Source of the DNA: an uncultured Bacilli bacterium
GTDB taxonomy: Bacteria > Bacillota_I > Bacilli_A > RF39 > UBA660
Assembly (NCBI GenBank): GCA_910587325.1
Contig: CAJUKB010000006.1
Span: 1 to 64,000 of the forward strand
Length of the DNA stretch: 64,000 nucleotides
Direction of reading: 5' to 3'
Below, piece by piece: positions 34,273 through 43,705 of the stretch (position 1 is the stretch's first letter; each line of letters begins with the position of its first letter). Under the pieces are notes generated by a model. That model did no database searches. It had not been told where the DNA came from and was given only the letters and a program-made list of their open reading frames with translations. Made by a program: the position numbers and the translations under genes.

Positions 34273-34550
34273 TCAACATCATCTCCAATCTTTGAGTAGG
34301 AATATTCCCTACATCTAAATAAATATCGAAACAATAAAGCTACTACTTTATACATTCGATTCTTTTTTGAAACCTTAACTGGTAACATTAAAAAGACACA
34401 TATTGTCAGATATACTAACGATTGTAGCTTTAAGTTAGTAAATGAAAATATAAGTAGAAAAGAAAACAACATAGGTAATCCTATGTATAAATCATTCATT
34501 TCAACATATTTTCCTAATGTTTTTTTAATACTTGAAACCGTAATATACAT
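34239..34550 (-). CDS. PrgI/VirB3-like membrane protein
   Basis: A 103-aa protein with two close transmembrane helices (LPMLFSFLLIFSF and SLVYLTICVFLML) and a basic C-terminus, the layout of VirB3/PrgI channel proteins located upstream of VirB4 in Gram-positive conjugation operons. It starts at the stop of the TrbL-like gene (shared base at 34550). Confidence 0.75.
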   Translation of the reverse strand: MYITVSSIKKTLGKYVEMNDLYIGLPMLFSFLLIFSFTNLKLQSLVYLTICVFLMLPVKVSKKNRMYKVVALLFRYLFRCREYSYSKIGDDVDWKDKLKMKRF

Positions 34551-35956
34551 TATTCATCTCTCCCTCTATATCTTCTTCTATACATACTTCTTGTTGGTAT
34601 TACACTGTTAACTGCTTGAGCCATTGAATTAGCACCTGCATTCATCATTCCAGATCCAAATCTAGAGAGTTTACTAGAAGTTGGTTTTCCATCTTTACCC
34701 ATTGGATGATTTCTGACACAAGATGATGCTTGAAGATAATCTCCAACCATTTTAAGATTACTTCCAATTCCTCCACTTTCATAATTACCACCCATTTTAG
34801 ATCCAAAAGATGATACAGCTTGTCCTACTTTTCCTAATGCAGAATTTCCAACACTACCAGCTTTTGATGTTCCTTTGGCAATTGCTCCAGCTCCCATTAA
34901 TCCTGCTCCTACAGTTGCAAGACCTCCTGTTGTTGCTACAGCACCCATGCTGTGTCCAAATCCCATCATAGCCATAAGTTGCTCTCTACCAGAGTTAGCT
35001 GATACATTTCCACCTATGAATCTATTTACAACTTGTGATCCAGTAAGTAAGAATGAGCCACAGCCAATATACATAATAGATTTAATAATTATATCCTTAA
35101 ACGAATTAGTAAAGAATGTTGTTTCATTTATTTGACCCATTACTATTGCTGTAAGAGATATAATAAGCATTATTACTGCACCTTGTAACATTAGTGATAC
35201 TAATTGTTGTACCACTGCACTTCTTCTTTCTTTATTTCCTACTGATGTAGCAAAAATAATAGGACTAATCACAAATAAGAATAAAAATTCAATTTGCCTT
35301 CTAGCCAACATCATTCCACAAAAGAACAGTGAGTATAAAAAGAAACCACCTACAATAACAGCTAGAATCCAATCAATCTCATATTTATAATCTTTTTCAT
35401 CTGGTAAAATCCATCTAGAAGATGTTACATATTTATCATTGTACATTTTCTTCCCATTAAAATTACCATTAGATATATTTTTAGGAATATCTTCTTTTTT
35501 AAATTCATCAGAATCTTTATAACCATCTGAATAATCAATAAACATAGTAAGCATAGAGTCAGATAATGTTACATTATTACTTGTAAAAATATTAGAAGTA
35601 AATCCTGCAAGTTTTATAGAAAAGGTCGATGCTTGAACAAATAAAAATGTACTCATAATAATAAGTACACCACACTTTGCTATTTCTTTTACTATACCTT
35701 CAGAGCTTAACCCTTCATCTGGATCAATAATCTTTTTTACAAATCGAGTTATTGCAAATAAGCCTAATAAAGTAACAGCTATGGCAATTACTCCAGTTTG
35801 AAATTTACTAAAATTGTTATCTCCAGATACTGAATTAATAATATCAAAAGCATTTAATCCTTTTAAAATATCAAATAAAGAATCAATCAGTGAAAATATA
35901 AAGTGAACTAAACTCCAACCTAATGTTCTTAACAAATCTAATGCTTTTAATAACAT
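34550..35956 (-). CDS. VirB6/TrbL-like channel protein
   Basis: 468 aa with about seven transmembrane helices (residues 10-330) and a soluble Gly/Ala/Ser-rich C-terminus containing many Gly-Ser repeats. This is typical of the VirB6/TrbL channel component in Gram-positive ICEs. It starts after AGGAGG and lies 11 bp from the pilin-like gene. Confidence 0.8.
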   Translation of the reverse strand: MLLKALDLLRTLGWSLVHFIFSLIDSLFDILKGLNAFDIINSVSGDNNFSKFQTGVIAIAVTLLGLFAITRFVKKIIDPDEGLSSEGIVKEIAKCGVLIIMSTFLFVQASTFSIKLAGFTSNIFTSNNVTLSDSMLTMFIDYSDGYKDSDEFKKEDIPKNISNGNFNGKKMYNDKYVTSSRWILPDEKDYKYEIDWILAVIVGGFFLYSLFFCGMMLARRQIEFLFLFVISPIIFATSVGNKERRSAVVQQLVSLMLQGAVIMLIISLTAIVMGQINETTFFTNSFKDIIIKSIMYIGCGSFLLTGSQVVNRFIGGNVSANSGREQLMAMMGFGHSMGAVATTGGLATVGAGLMGAGAIAKGTSKAGSVGNSALGKVGQAVSSFGSKMGGNYESGGIGSNLKMVGDYLQASSCVRNHPMGKDGKPTSSKLSRFGSGMMNAGANSMAQAVNSVIPTRSMYRRRYRGRDE

Positions 35957-35967
35957 TTAACCACCTC

Positions 35968-36246
35968 CTAGAACAAATCTATGATTAGATTGACTATTGA
36001 AATTGCAAGAATAATACCAACAATACCAAACATAGTTTGAATTATTCTTTGTTTTACTCTAGGTTTTTGATCCACATCTACTACTGCATATAAAATAAAG
36101 CCAATAATTAATGATACACCTGCTGCTGCAATTCCAATTCTTAAAGCCCATGTAGAAAATGTTTGTATAGCTTTGATAATTGAATCAACATTATATCCGC
36201 CACCTTCAAGATGTTCTATTTTTAATAAATTAACCAATTTATTCAT
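35968..36246 (-). CDS. VirB2/TrbC-like pilin subunit
   Basis: A 92-aa protein with two hydrophobic helices (about 30-55 and 70-92) around a short basic loop (DQKPRVKQRI), as in TrbC/VirB2-type small membrane proteins. The ribosome site AAGGAGGAG is strong. It is the first T4SS gene after the structured region at 36250-36360. Confidence 0.65.
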   Translation of the reverse strand: MNKLVNLLKIEHLEGGGYNVDSIIKAIQTFSTWALRIGIAAAGVSLIIGFILYAVVDVDQKPRVKQRIIQTMFGIVGIILAISIVNLIIDLF

Positions 36247-36261
36247 TCTATCTCCTCCTTA

Positions 36262-36358
36262 AAAAAATAAATGAAAAAGAACAAAGAAGGTGTGTTAAAA
36301 TAACTATATGAGTTATTTGCTGACAGGCATTAACTCTTTTTCTTTGCTCTTTTCTCAT
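36262..36358 (-). promoter_or_regulatory. structured leader or attenuator between ssb and pilin gene
   Basis: On the minus strand AAAGAGCAAAGAA pairs with TTCTTTGTTCTTT (13 bp, one G-U). Within the loop GAGTTA can pair with TAACTC, or AATAACT can pair with AGTTATT; the last two overlap, so these hairpins exclude each other. The outer stem is followed by a U-rich tail and the pilin ribosome site. The layout suggests an attenuator or processing site controlling T4SS expression. Confidence 0.45.
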
Positions 36359-36360
36359 AA

Positions 36361-36729
36361 TTACATATCTAAATCATCATCTGATTTTTCATTATCAGAA
36401 TCTTTTTCTTTAGCTGTTGATAAAAAAGTCACTTTTTCAGCTACAATTTGAGTTGATTTTTTCTTTTCACCATCAGCATTTTCATAAATATTAGTTTCAA
36501 CTTTGCCTTTTACTCCAACTAAATCACCTTTTTTACAGTATTCTGCTGTATTAGAAGCAACTCCACCCCAAAGGACACAATCAACAAAATCTGTTTCATA
36601 TTCTCCTTCAGCATTCTTGTAGCTTCTTGGAACTGCTAAAGTAACAAAAGCTCTTTCTTTACCTGATTCTGTTTTTTCAACAGTAGGTTCTTGAACTAAT
36701 CTTCCGACAATAACAACTTGATTCAACAT
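36361..36729 (-). CDS. ssb: single-stranded DNA-binding protein
   Basis: A 122-aa OB-fold SSB: N-terminal LNQVVIVGRLVQEP, then FVTLAVPR, DFVDCVLWGGVASNTAEYCKKGDLVGVKGKVET, and an acidic tip DDDLDM that binds partner proteins. It protects the transferred or replicating strand of the ICE. The ribosome site AAGGAGG precedes the ATG. Confidence 0.95.
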   Translation of the reverse strand: MLNQVVIVGRLVQEPTVEKTESGKERAFVTLAVPRSYKNAEGEYETDFVDCVLWGGVASNTAEYCKKGDLVGVKGKVETNIYENADGEKKKSTQIVAEKVTFLSTAKEKDSDNEKSDDDLDM

Positions 36730-36807
36730 TATTTCACCTCCTTGTCTTTTTGAATTTTAATATTTTATCTTTGTATACCTATAAAACCACCACCTTTCAT
36801 GTGAAAA

Positions 36808-36826
36808 AAATAAGGCTCATTTGCCT
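36808..36826 (-). terminator. stop-codon hairpin upstream of ssb
   Basis: AGGC and GCCT (36826-36813) form a short stem that contains the TGA stop of the upstream 73-aa gene, followed on the minus strand by TTATTTTTTT. Confidence 0.45.
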
Positions 36827-37038
36827 CTTTCATCTGCATCACATAGTTGCACAATTGAATCCTCTATTTTTTCCCATAAAGTATCTAGATAGTCATAACA
36901 CTTTTGAAAATTTTTAAATTCTTTAGAATCTAAATATTCCTTGAATGAATCCATATCAGATAAAACTAATCCAATATGTTCTTGAAATTCACTCATTGCC
37001 TCGACTTCTAACATTTTTAATTCTTCAAGCTTCTTCAC
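36817..37038 (-). CDS. 73-aa hypothetical acidic protein
   Basis: A short helical acidic protein (EFQEHIGLVLSDMDSFKEYL, LDTLWEKIEDSIVQLCDADERGK). Its start overlaps the stop of the replication-like gene upstream by 4 bp, and it is followed by ssb. It is not recognised, but the coupled arrangement suggests a replication or maintenance role. Confidence 0.6.
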   Translation of the reverse strand: MKKLEELKMLEVEAMSEFQEHIGLVLSDMDSFKEYLDSKEFKNFQKCYDYLDTLWEKIEDSIVQLCDADERGK

Positions 37039-37796
37039 AAATCAATCTCCTCCATTTCATAATCATCTAACCAATCAAATTTATCATCAGAGTAAAGATC
37101 TTCTGAATAATTTTTAAATTTATTAATATTAGAAATAATTGAACTTTTAAAATAACCATATTTATTTTTAATTTCATTATCATTCTCATCAATAAAATTT
37201 CTTTCCTTTACTCTTTTGATAATATAATGTGTTATAGTTAATAAATCTTTATAAGTATTACCTTCATCAATAAGTTTTTCAAACAAATCATCAAATAAAA
37301 AAGAACTAGAATCATCTTCATTAATATAATTAAGATTTATTAGCTCTTTAGTTAAAATATTGTGTTCAATTTTTGTTTTATCTATTTTATCTTTTTTATT
37401 ATTGATATTTATTTGTGTGCAGTTATCGGTGTTCCGATCATCGGTATGCCAATTATTGATATCTGGATAATTTCTTGTTTTTAGCCATTCTGAATAAGGT
37501 AAATAATAAACCATATATTTATATTTAAAATATCCTTTTTCATCTCTATACTGCTTTATTTGAACATATTCTGCCTTTTTTAATTCATTTAAAGTTGTCC
37601 TAATAGCATATTTACCTTCTTGTGATATTTTTTCAAGTCCACTTATAGAGTAATCCCAATCTTTAGACATAGATAACATCATAGAAAGCAAACCTTTAGC
37701 TTTAAATGATAAATTAGAATCCCTTAAATGATAGTTTGACATAACAGTATATCCAGTAATACCAAAAACCTCAAAATCTCTTGTACTATCATTCAT
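37035..37796 (-). CDS. replication initiator-like winged-helix protein
   Basis: A 253-aa protein whose N-terminal 110 residues form a helix-turn-helix/winged-helix segment common in ICE replication proteins (GYTVMSNYHLRDSNLSFKAKGLLSMMLSM, ISGLEKISQEGKYAIRTTLNELKKAEYVQIKQYRDEKG). The C-terminal part is helical and acidic. It lies upstream of ssb, so ICE replication or its control is the best guess. A DnaD-like or repressor role remains possible. Confidence 0.65.
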   Translation of the reverse strand: MNDSTRDFEVFGITGYTVMSNYHLRDSNLSFKAKGLLSMMLSMSKDWDYSISGLEKISQEGKYAIRTTLNELKKAEYVQIKQYRDEKGYFKYKYMVYYLPYSEWLKTRNYPDINNWHTDDRNTDNCTQININNKKDKIDKTKIEHNILTKELINLNYINEDDSSSFLFDDLFEKLIDEGNTYKDLLTITHYIIKRVKERNFIDENDNEIKNKYGYFKSSIISNINKFKNYSEDLYSDDKFDWLDDYEMEEIDL

Positions 37797-37810
37797 ATTT
37801 CATTCCTCCA

Positions 37811-37833
37811 AAATAAAAAGAGCTATTGCTCTT
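37811..37833 (-). terminator. stop-codon hairpin upstream of the replication-like gene
   Basis: AAGAGC (37818-37823) and GCTCTT (37828-37833) form a 6-bp stem whose loop region includes the TAG stop of the upstream gene. A U-rich tract follows on the minus strand. Confidence 0.55.
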
Positions 37834-38281
37834 CATCTTCATAATCAACTTCTACATAATACTTTATATCTTCATAATCACGATGGCTACCATCAGATGG
37901 ATGGATTATTTCATCTAATCTGAAATATATTTCCTTAATAATATCAGTAAGAACATCTTTATTAGACCAATAATTATACTCATGTAATAACATAGCATAT
38001 GAATATAAATGCATATCATTATTCCAAACTTGTTTAATTAGTCTATTCCGATCAATGTATTCTAATGGCTTTAAATTATAATCATTTTTAGATACATCTA
38101 AAGTAGACTCATGATATGGTACTCCTTCTGAAAAACAAAATAACCAATCAATAAGTTCATTTACTTCTTTACTTGTACTATCAAATTCTTGCATAAGATA
38201 AGACATTCTATTAATAAATATAATTCTTTTTTTATTTGTTTTATCTACTTTTCCTTTAGAATAATCAAAACACCTTTCCAT
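37823..38281 (-). CDS. hypothetical protein of about 152 aa
   Basis: Starting at ATG 38281 (AGAGGTG upstream). It is soluble, with a basic N-terminus (DYSKGKVDKTNKKRIIFINRMSYL) and an acidic tail. It is rich in Trp and Tyr, including NDMHLYSYAMLLHEYNYW. It is not recognised. It belongs to the ICE maintenance section between the sortase module and the replication gene. Confidence 0.55.
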   Translation of the reverse strand: MERCFDYSKGKVDKTNKKRIIFINRMSYLMQEFDSTSKEVNELIDWLFCFSEGVPYHESTLDVSKNDYNLKPLEYIDRNRLIKQVWNNDMHLYSYAMLLHEYNYWSNKDVLTDIIKEIYFRLDEIIHPSDGSHRDYEDIKYYVEVDYEDEEQ

Positions 38282-38343
38282 AATCCACCTCTTACATTTA
38301 ATTATATCAGTCATATTGTATAAAGTTAACTTTGTGAAAAATA

Positions 38344-38664
38344 TTACTGTTTTATAATATCTTCAATTTTTAGTGGTGATTCACTCGTTATCTTTAACTC
38401 GTATGTTTCTTCTAATATCTTCTTTACTAATTCAAAATCACAGTCAGCATTTGTAAATTGTGATAAATCATCTATAGCTGTACTTACTTGATTAGAAAAC
38501 GATTGTTGCCACATTGCATTACCTCTAAAATATACTGCTATATGAAAAGCAATATATTGATTAAAAAAACTGTCTTTAACATAATTAGTTACCATTTCTT
38601 CACAAGGAGCAACAACTCTGAAAAATTCCTCATCTGATACTTCATCCATATCCGTCCTAATCAT
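38344..38664 (-). CDS. 106-aa hypothetical acidic protein
   Basis: A soluble acidic protein preceded by GGAGGTG. It is helical by composition (EEFFRVVAPCEEMVTNYVKDSFFNQYIAFHIAVYF) with no recognisable motif. It is placed between the sortase gene and the 152-aa gene. Confidence 0.55.
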   Translation of the reverse strand: MIRTDMDEVSDEEFFRVVAPCEEMVTNYVKDSFFNQYIAFHIAVYFRGNAMWQQSFSNQVSTAIDDLSQFTNADCDFELVKKILEETYELKITSESPLKIEDIIKQ

Positions 38665-38727
38665 ATTGCACCTCCATGATTTTAATTATAAAAAATATTA
38701 TTTTAAAAGAAAAAGGTGCTACAAACT

Positions 38728-39348
38728 TTAAGACTCTAATTCACAAATTATTACTATTTGCTTTTTAGTATTATGTCTACAAGTAATTAATGTAAGTGTG
38801 CTTTTGTTTTTATCTCTAATTATTTCTGCTTTACCAGTTTTCTCTATATCATAGATATCAGTTACTTTATATGAATATACTTTATTATTATAATTAATAT
38901 AAACCATGTCTTCTAAAGTTAACTTATCTAGGTTTCTAAAATAAGATATTCTTGCACTACCAGAATGTCCAGCCAAAATGACATTTCCATTTTTTTGATC
39001 AGGCATCGAAGATCCTTTTACGATTTCTACATTGTAATTAATATTGTTTAAATAACTATTTGGATTTACTAGACCTCTTTCTAAATTAATTTTAGGGATT
39101 TTAAGTACAGCAATATATTCTATTTTTGTTTGCTCTTTCACTTCTTCTTTTTCTTGAGTATCTTCAGTAAAATTTTCAATATTGACCACTGTTTCATTTT
39201 TGTAAAAATCATTTAAAGCATTATCCTCTATATCTTTAATGTTTTTATTAGATAAGTAATCGTAACTAATTAAAGAGACTCCTATTAAAAATAGGAAAGA
39301 GCCGATTACTATAAACCAGCTCTTATTTTTTATTTTTCTTTTTACCAT
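38728..39348 (-). CDS. sortase of the ICE surface module
   Basis: A 206-aa sortase with one N-terminal transmembrane helix (SWFIVIGSFLFLIGVSLISYDYL). The catalytic His is in LAGHSGS and Cys in TLITCRHN. The usual downstream Arg is not at the expected place (CRHNTKKQIVIICEL): Arg directly follows the Cys. The chromosomal sortase at 708-1268 has the same gap, so this looks like a shared subfamily trait. It overlaps the adhesin gene by 26 bp and would anchor that protein. Confidence 0.88.
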   Translation of the reverse strand: MVKRKIKNKSWFIVIGSFLFLIGVSLISYDYLSNKNIKDIEDNALNDFYKNETVVNIENFTEDTQEKEEVKEQTKIEYIAVLKIPKINLERGLVNPNSYLNNINYNVEIVKGSSMPDQKNGNVILAGHSGSARISYFRNLDKLTLEDMVYINYNNKVYSYKVTDIYDIEKTGKAEIIRDKNKSTLTLITCRHNTKKQIVIICELES

Positions 39349-42037
39349 ATATAATAATACCTGTTCCTAAAGCAATCAAACCAATTCCACTAATTAAAAG
39401 TTCTTTATAATCAGATGCATCGGTATTTGGTACTTCTACAATTTGATGGTCTTTCATAACAGATTTAACTATTTCTCCATCTTCTTTAATTTCAAAATAC
39501 ATTTTTTCTGGATTTATCTCATAGCCTTCTGGTGCTTCTTTTTCTAAAATATAATACTTACCATACTTTAATTCTTTAATAGTAATCTTTCCATTTTCAT
39601 CAGTTCTTCCACTAAATACAAGTTCATCGTTTTCGTTATAGATTTCTATTAGTGTATTTGGTAATGGATTATCATTTGAAAAATCTAATTTTGAAAATTC
39701 TAATGTCCCAGTAATGTCCTCATCTTTCATAGTTGATTTAACTATTTCTCCATTTTCTTTAATTTCAAAGTACATTTTTTCTTCATTAATTTTATAACCC
39801 TCTGGTGCTTCTTTTTCCAAAATATAGTATTTTCCTACAGGTAATTCATCAATAACTATTTTTCCTTCAATATCTGTTTTACCAGAGAATATTAGCTCAT
39901 CAGTTTCAGTATAAATCTCAATTAAAGTGTTAGGTAATGCCTTTGATTCTGATAAATCAGTCTTAGTAAATTCTAATTTACCCTTCTTTAAATAATTAAC
40001 TTTGCTTAATGTTTCATATACTATTGGAGTTTTATTATCTTTTTCAGTTAATTTAAACTCATGTCTAGTTATATCTAATACATAATTATCTTTAGTTTTC
40101 ACTTCAATCATATAGTAAGATCCTAAAGGTAATTTTTTACTTATAGCATAACCATCTTTATTTGTAGTAATAGTATCTACTAATTGATCTTTTTTATAAT
40201 ATAAAGTATTGCCATCAGATGATAATATATCTTCTTTAGCATAGATATTAAATGTTACTTTATCTAAAGGAATAAATTCATATTCAATTGTATTATCTAC
40301 AATAACTACCTTCTCACCTTTTTTATTAACTTCAATTTGTCCTTTTATTGGAGTATCTTTAAATGTTACCTCAACAATTGCTCCATAAGTAGTATAAGTA
40401 TAATGAGTATCATTGCCTAAAGTGAATTCTACTCCATCAGCATTTATTAGATATCCTTTTGGTGATGTAATTTCTACAATTTTATAATGTCCTGCTTCTA
40501 ATTTTAAGAAAGTCATGGATTTACCTGTTTCATCAGTTACAAATTTATCATATACTTTTCCACCTACATATTGAGATACATATTGATTAGTATCTGTATT
40601 TAATATTCTAAATGTGGTATTAGGTAATGCAATAGATTTACCTGTCTCAGAATCTACCTTTTTTATTTGAACATAAGCAGATAATTTATTATTAAGAATA
40701 TTATAATAGTGTTCTTTTGGGCTATCGTAATTTACTGTTATATAGAAATCATGAATTTTTTCAAATCCAACAGTTGTATTTACTTGATGAAATTTCCAAG
40801 TACCATACGCTAAATCAAAAGAAGCATAGCCACTTTTATCAGTAGTAACAGTTTTTAGTACTCTTCCATCTGGATAAGATATTTCAAATTTGATTCCCTG
40901 TTCAGCATTTAAGAAAGTAGTATTTCCATCTACATACTCATATTGTTTTAAGATGCTTATATGATTTTCAACTACATCTTCAGTAACATTCATTGAAACT
41001 TCTGCTCTACCTTTAATATCAAAATTATATTTAGTTGTATCTAAATAATAACCTTCTGATGGACTTATCTCTTGTAAGTAATAAGATCCATAACTCAATA
41101 CATTGTTACTTTTAGCATAACCATTTTCATCAGTAGTAATTCTAGTTACTTCAGTACCATCAGTTCTATATACACCATATACAGCTCCCTTTAAAGTTGC
41201 TTGTCCTTGTGCTTTCTCAGTAATACTATCTGCTTTTACCATATCTACACTTCCTAAATAAGCCTTTACTTTAAAACTTGCTACAACTGGATCTACAGTA
41301 CCTGGTACAATCATATTTTGAATTTCATTTCCAGAATAAATTTTATATTCACTATCGTATGGCATTATTTTAGTAAGTCTAACATTTATATCACCATTTA
41401 TTGTTGGAGTAATATTTAATTTATTACCTTCTACAGAATAATTTGCTCCTGTAACTGAAACATTATAATTACTTAATACATTATTTGTATCAGTAAGAGT
41501 AAATGTTTCTCCAACTTGATATGTATAATTTCCACCATTAAATGATGGTTTAACATAATGATTAGCAATTAATCTTTCTATCTCTCTTTCTTCATTAGAA
41601 ACATCAAATCTAGTTCCAGCTCCCCATCTTTCTGTAGAAAAATCTGTATGACCATTATGTCCTACAATCGTACTCCATAAAAGACCTTGTGTAGCTGCTC
41701 TATATTTTAATGTATTATGTCCTGGATATGTATAACCATAATATGCTAGTAAAAGAACCCTTTCTTTAATATCATTTGGTAGTCCTGTGGCTTCATAACT
41801 TGTTTGAGGATAAGTTGTACCTTCAGGAACATTTGGTTCAATACAGTAAGCTATTTTCCCATCCATAGTATACAATTGCCAGTACCATGAAGAATTATTA
41901 CCAACATCATTAAATCTATTATAATAATATCCAGATTTTTCTTTTACTAAAGTTGCAGCATGTACATTAGTTGTAGTAAATCCACAAGCTAACAATAATG
42001 CTACAGCAAATAAAATTCTCTTAATGTTTTTTTGCAT
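39323..42037 (-). CDS. thioester-domain/SpaA-type adhesin carried by the ICE
   Basis: 904 aa. A signal peptide (FAVALLLACGFTTTNVHA) leads to a thioester domain with Cys in IAYCIEP and Gln in ATQGLLW (about 55-120). At least six SpaA/Cna_B-like modules follow. The last two, each starting ALPNTLIEIY or PLPNTLIEIY, are close copies (DNA about 39,440-39,960), a recent tandem duplication. The C-terminus is EVPNTDASD, a hydrophobic helix and KKKNKK. The sorting motif has Asp where LPxTG has Gly. It would attach the recipient or host cell covalently, and may help mating contacts. Confidence 0.88.
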   Translation of the reverse strand: MQKNIKRILFAVALLLACGFTTTNVHAATLVKEKSGYYYNRFNDVGNNSSWYWQLYTMDGKIAYCIEPNVPEGTTYPQTSYEATGLPNDIKERVLLLAYYGYTYPGHNTLKYRAATQGLLWSTIVGHNGHTDFSTERWGAGTRFDVSNEEREIERLIANHYVKPSFNGGNYTYQVGETFTLTDTNNVLSNYNVSVTGANYSVEGNKLNITPTINGDINVRLTKIMPYDSEYKIYSGNEIQNMIVPGTVDPVVASFKVKAYLGSVDMVKADSITEKAQGQATLKGAVYGVYRTDGTEVTRITTDENGYAKSNNVLSYGSYYLQEISPSEGYYLDTTKYNFDIKGRAEVSMNVTEDVVENHISILKQYEYVDGNTTFLNAEQGIKFEISYPDGRVLKTVTTDKSGYASFDLAYGTWKFHQVNTTVGFEKIHDFYITVNYDSPKEHYYNILNNKLSAYVQIKKVDSETGKSIALPNTTFRILNTDTNQYVSQYVGGKVYDKFVTDETGKSMTFLKLEAGHYKIVEITSPKGYLINADGVEFTLGNDTHYTYTTYGAIVEVTFKDTPIKGQIEVNKKGEKVVIVDNTIEYEFIPLDKVTFNIYAKEDILSSDGNTLYYKKDQLVDTITTNKDGYAISKKLPLGSYYMIEVKTKDNYVLDITRHEFKLTEKDNKTPIVYETLSKVNYLKKGKLEFTKTDLSESKALPNTLIEIYTETDELIFSGKTDIEGKIVIDELPVGKYYILEKEAPEGYKINEEKMYFEIKENGEIVKSTMKDEDITGTLEFSKLDFSNDNPLPNTLIEIYNENDELVFSGRTDENGKITIKELKYGKYYILEKEAPEGYEINPEKMYFEIKEDGEIVKSVMKDHQIVEVPNTDASDYKELLISGIGLIALGTGIIIYGKKKNKK

Positions 42038-42058
42038 TTTTTCCTCCTATATTAATTC

Positions 42059-42086
42059 ATAAAAAAACACCATTTAAGGTGCTAAA
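42059..42086 (-). terminator. terminator-like hairpin upstream of the adhesin
   Basis: On the minus strand AGCACC-TTAAAT-GGTG followed by seven U lies between the 211-aa gene and the adhesin. The motif TAGCACCTT recurs in nearby gaps. Confidence 0.55.
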
Positions 42087-42089
42087 AAA

Positions 42090-42722
42090 CTATTTGTATT
42101 TTTTAAAATCAATTTGTGTTTTATATCTATTGCAATTATCTGAATTACAAAAAATATTTAAATAATACCCTAGGACCTTTCCAGTTGTTGAAGTTACTTC
42201 ATAGCATCTATAGTAATTGATATCTACTGTATTTAAAAATGCTATTTCTTCTCCAGCTGATAAGCACTTATCTTGGGATGATGTATCTATATTCCCATTA
42301 TGAATTGAATAAAAGAAACTATTAGTATCTACTATATCATCTCTTACTTCTTCAACCTTAATTTTAGGTTGTTCTGTTATTTTAATTTCCTGGTTACTTG
42401 TTTTCTTATCTTCAACTACTTTGGGAACTTCTATGACATTAGTGTTACTAACATTATCATTCTCCATATTGTTTTTATTAGGAACACTATCATTAGAATC
42501 ATTATTCTGAATAATGACATGATCTCCCTTAGTATCTTCAATAATATTTTCTTTATTAAGCTCACCTGATTCAACTTCTTTCTTTTCTTCTTTTTCTTTA
42601 CCAACATCTACAATCGCACTATTATCCTTTTCTAGTTCTATCGAACTTTTTTTATAATAATGTGTTGTAAAAAGAAAAGATATTGTAAAGAATATTACGA
42701 AAGTAAAAAACAGTTTTTTCAT
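42090..42722 (-). CDS. membrane-anchored or secreted protein with Cys-rich C-terminus
   Basis: About 210 aa from ATG 42722 (GAGGTG upstream). An N-terminal hydrophobic helix (KKLFFTFVIFFTISFLFTTH) is followed by a low-complexity Glu/Asn/Lys stalk (40-130) and a C-terminal domain with Cys pairs (DKCLSAG, YRCYEV, FCNSDNCNRY) that could form disulfides outside the cell. It is not recognised. It lies directly upstream of the adhesin, so a surface role is likely. Confidence 0.6.
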   Translation of the reverse strand: MKKLFFTFVIFFTISFLFTTHYYKKSSIELEKDNSAIVDVGKEKEEKKEVESGELNKENIIEDTKGDHVIIQNNDSNDSVPNKNNMENDNVSNTNVIEVPKVVEDKKTSNQEIKITEQPKIKVEEVRDDIVDTNSFFYSIHNGNIDTSSQDKCLSAGEEIAFLNTVDINYYRCYEVTSTTGKVLGYYLNIFCNSDNCNRYKTQIDFKKYK

Positions 42723-42775
42723 CCTTTTCACCTCATAAAACATTATATATTGAAGTTATAAGTAATTCTAAGGTG

Positions 42776-43681
42776 CTACATATCTAAATCATAGGCATCA
42801 CCCCTTTCAAGTTTTTTATCTTTAGAATAATTAATTAAAGCATTTATAATGTACTGTTCTATATACCTTTTATCCTTTTTTAATAATTCAGAAGGGAGTA
42901 CATCTTCTATTCTTTTCTTATTAAATGAAATTTGTTCTTTTTGATTTCCTTTTTCTTCACTTAATATTTCATCTAAAATTTCTTCATTTAATTTATTTTG
43001 TTCTTCTAACTTTCTAATTTCAATAGCTTGAGCATGAGAAGGAGTTGCTTGATTGTAATCAATGGCATCTGCTACTAACTGTTGATTAGCTGTTGATAAA
43101 AAAGATAATTCTACAGCTGGTTTTATACCTATTGTTAATGGTTCATTTCTATTAAGAACAGTTTTATCTACATACTCTAATAACTCTGGAATCAAATAAG
43201 TAAGTCTAATATATCTTTTTATATTCGTAGCACTTTCTCCAAATTCTAAGCCTATTTTTTCTACAGAATTTAACTTTAGTTCCTGAGGGTCCAAAGTATC
43301 AATTTTTTTGCCTTGATGTTTCATTGCCTCTAATTTCATCTTGTAAGCAAATGCTTTTTCACTTGGTAAAACTAATTCTCTTTGCAAATTAGAATCTACC
43401 ATTTCAATAATAGCTTGATCATTAGTTAATTCCTTTACTACAGCAGGTATTGTTTTTTCATTATTTTGTTTCATAGCTAACAATCGTCTATGCCCAGAAA
43501 TCATTTCATATCTACCATCTTCTTTTTTTCTTAAAACTACTGGATTTAATAATCCATTATTTTTAATACTTTGCCTTAATTCAAAAAAACTTAAATCCTC
43601 ATTTACTTTAAATGGATGATTTTTAAAACTGTCTATTAAAGATATATCTATATCTTTTATTTGATTTTGACCCTTTGCCAT
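42776..43681 (-). CDS. ParB/Spo0J-family protein of the ICE
   Basis: About 301 aa, start at 43681 set by AAGGAGG. The ParB N-terminal nuclease-like domain includes ISGHRRLLAMKQ, matching the GERR-type box, with IPAVV just after and NLQRELVLPSEKAFAYKMKLEAM as the HTH lead-in. ICE ParB proteins often aid stability or replication control. No ParA gene is present in the element. Confidence 0.88.
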   Translation of the reverse strand: MAKGQNQIKDIDISLIDSFKNHPFKVNEDLSFFELRQSIKNNGLLNPVVLRKKEDGRYEMISGHRRLLAMKQNNEKTIPAVVKELTNDQAIIEMVDSNLQRELVLPSEKAFAYKMKLEAMKHQGKKIDTLDPQELKLNSVEKIGLEFGESATNIKRYIRLTYLIPELLEYVDKTVLNRNEPLTIGIKPAVELSFLSTANQQLVADAIDYNQATPSHAQAIEIRKLEEQNKLNEEILDEILSEEKGNQKEQISFNKKRIEDVLPSELLKKDKRYIEQYIINALINYSKDKKLERGDAYDLDM

Positions 43682-43705
43682 AAGTTCCTCCTTCCTATTT
43701 TTGTC

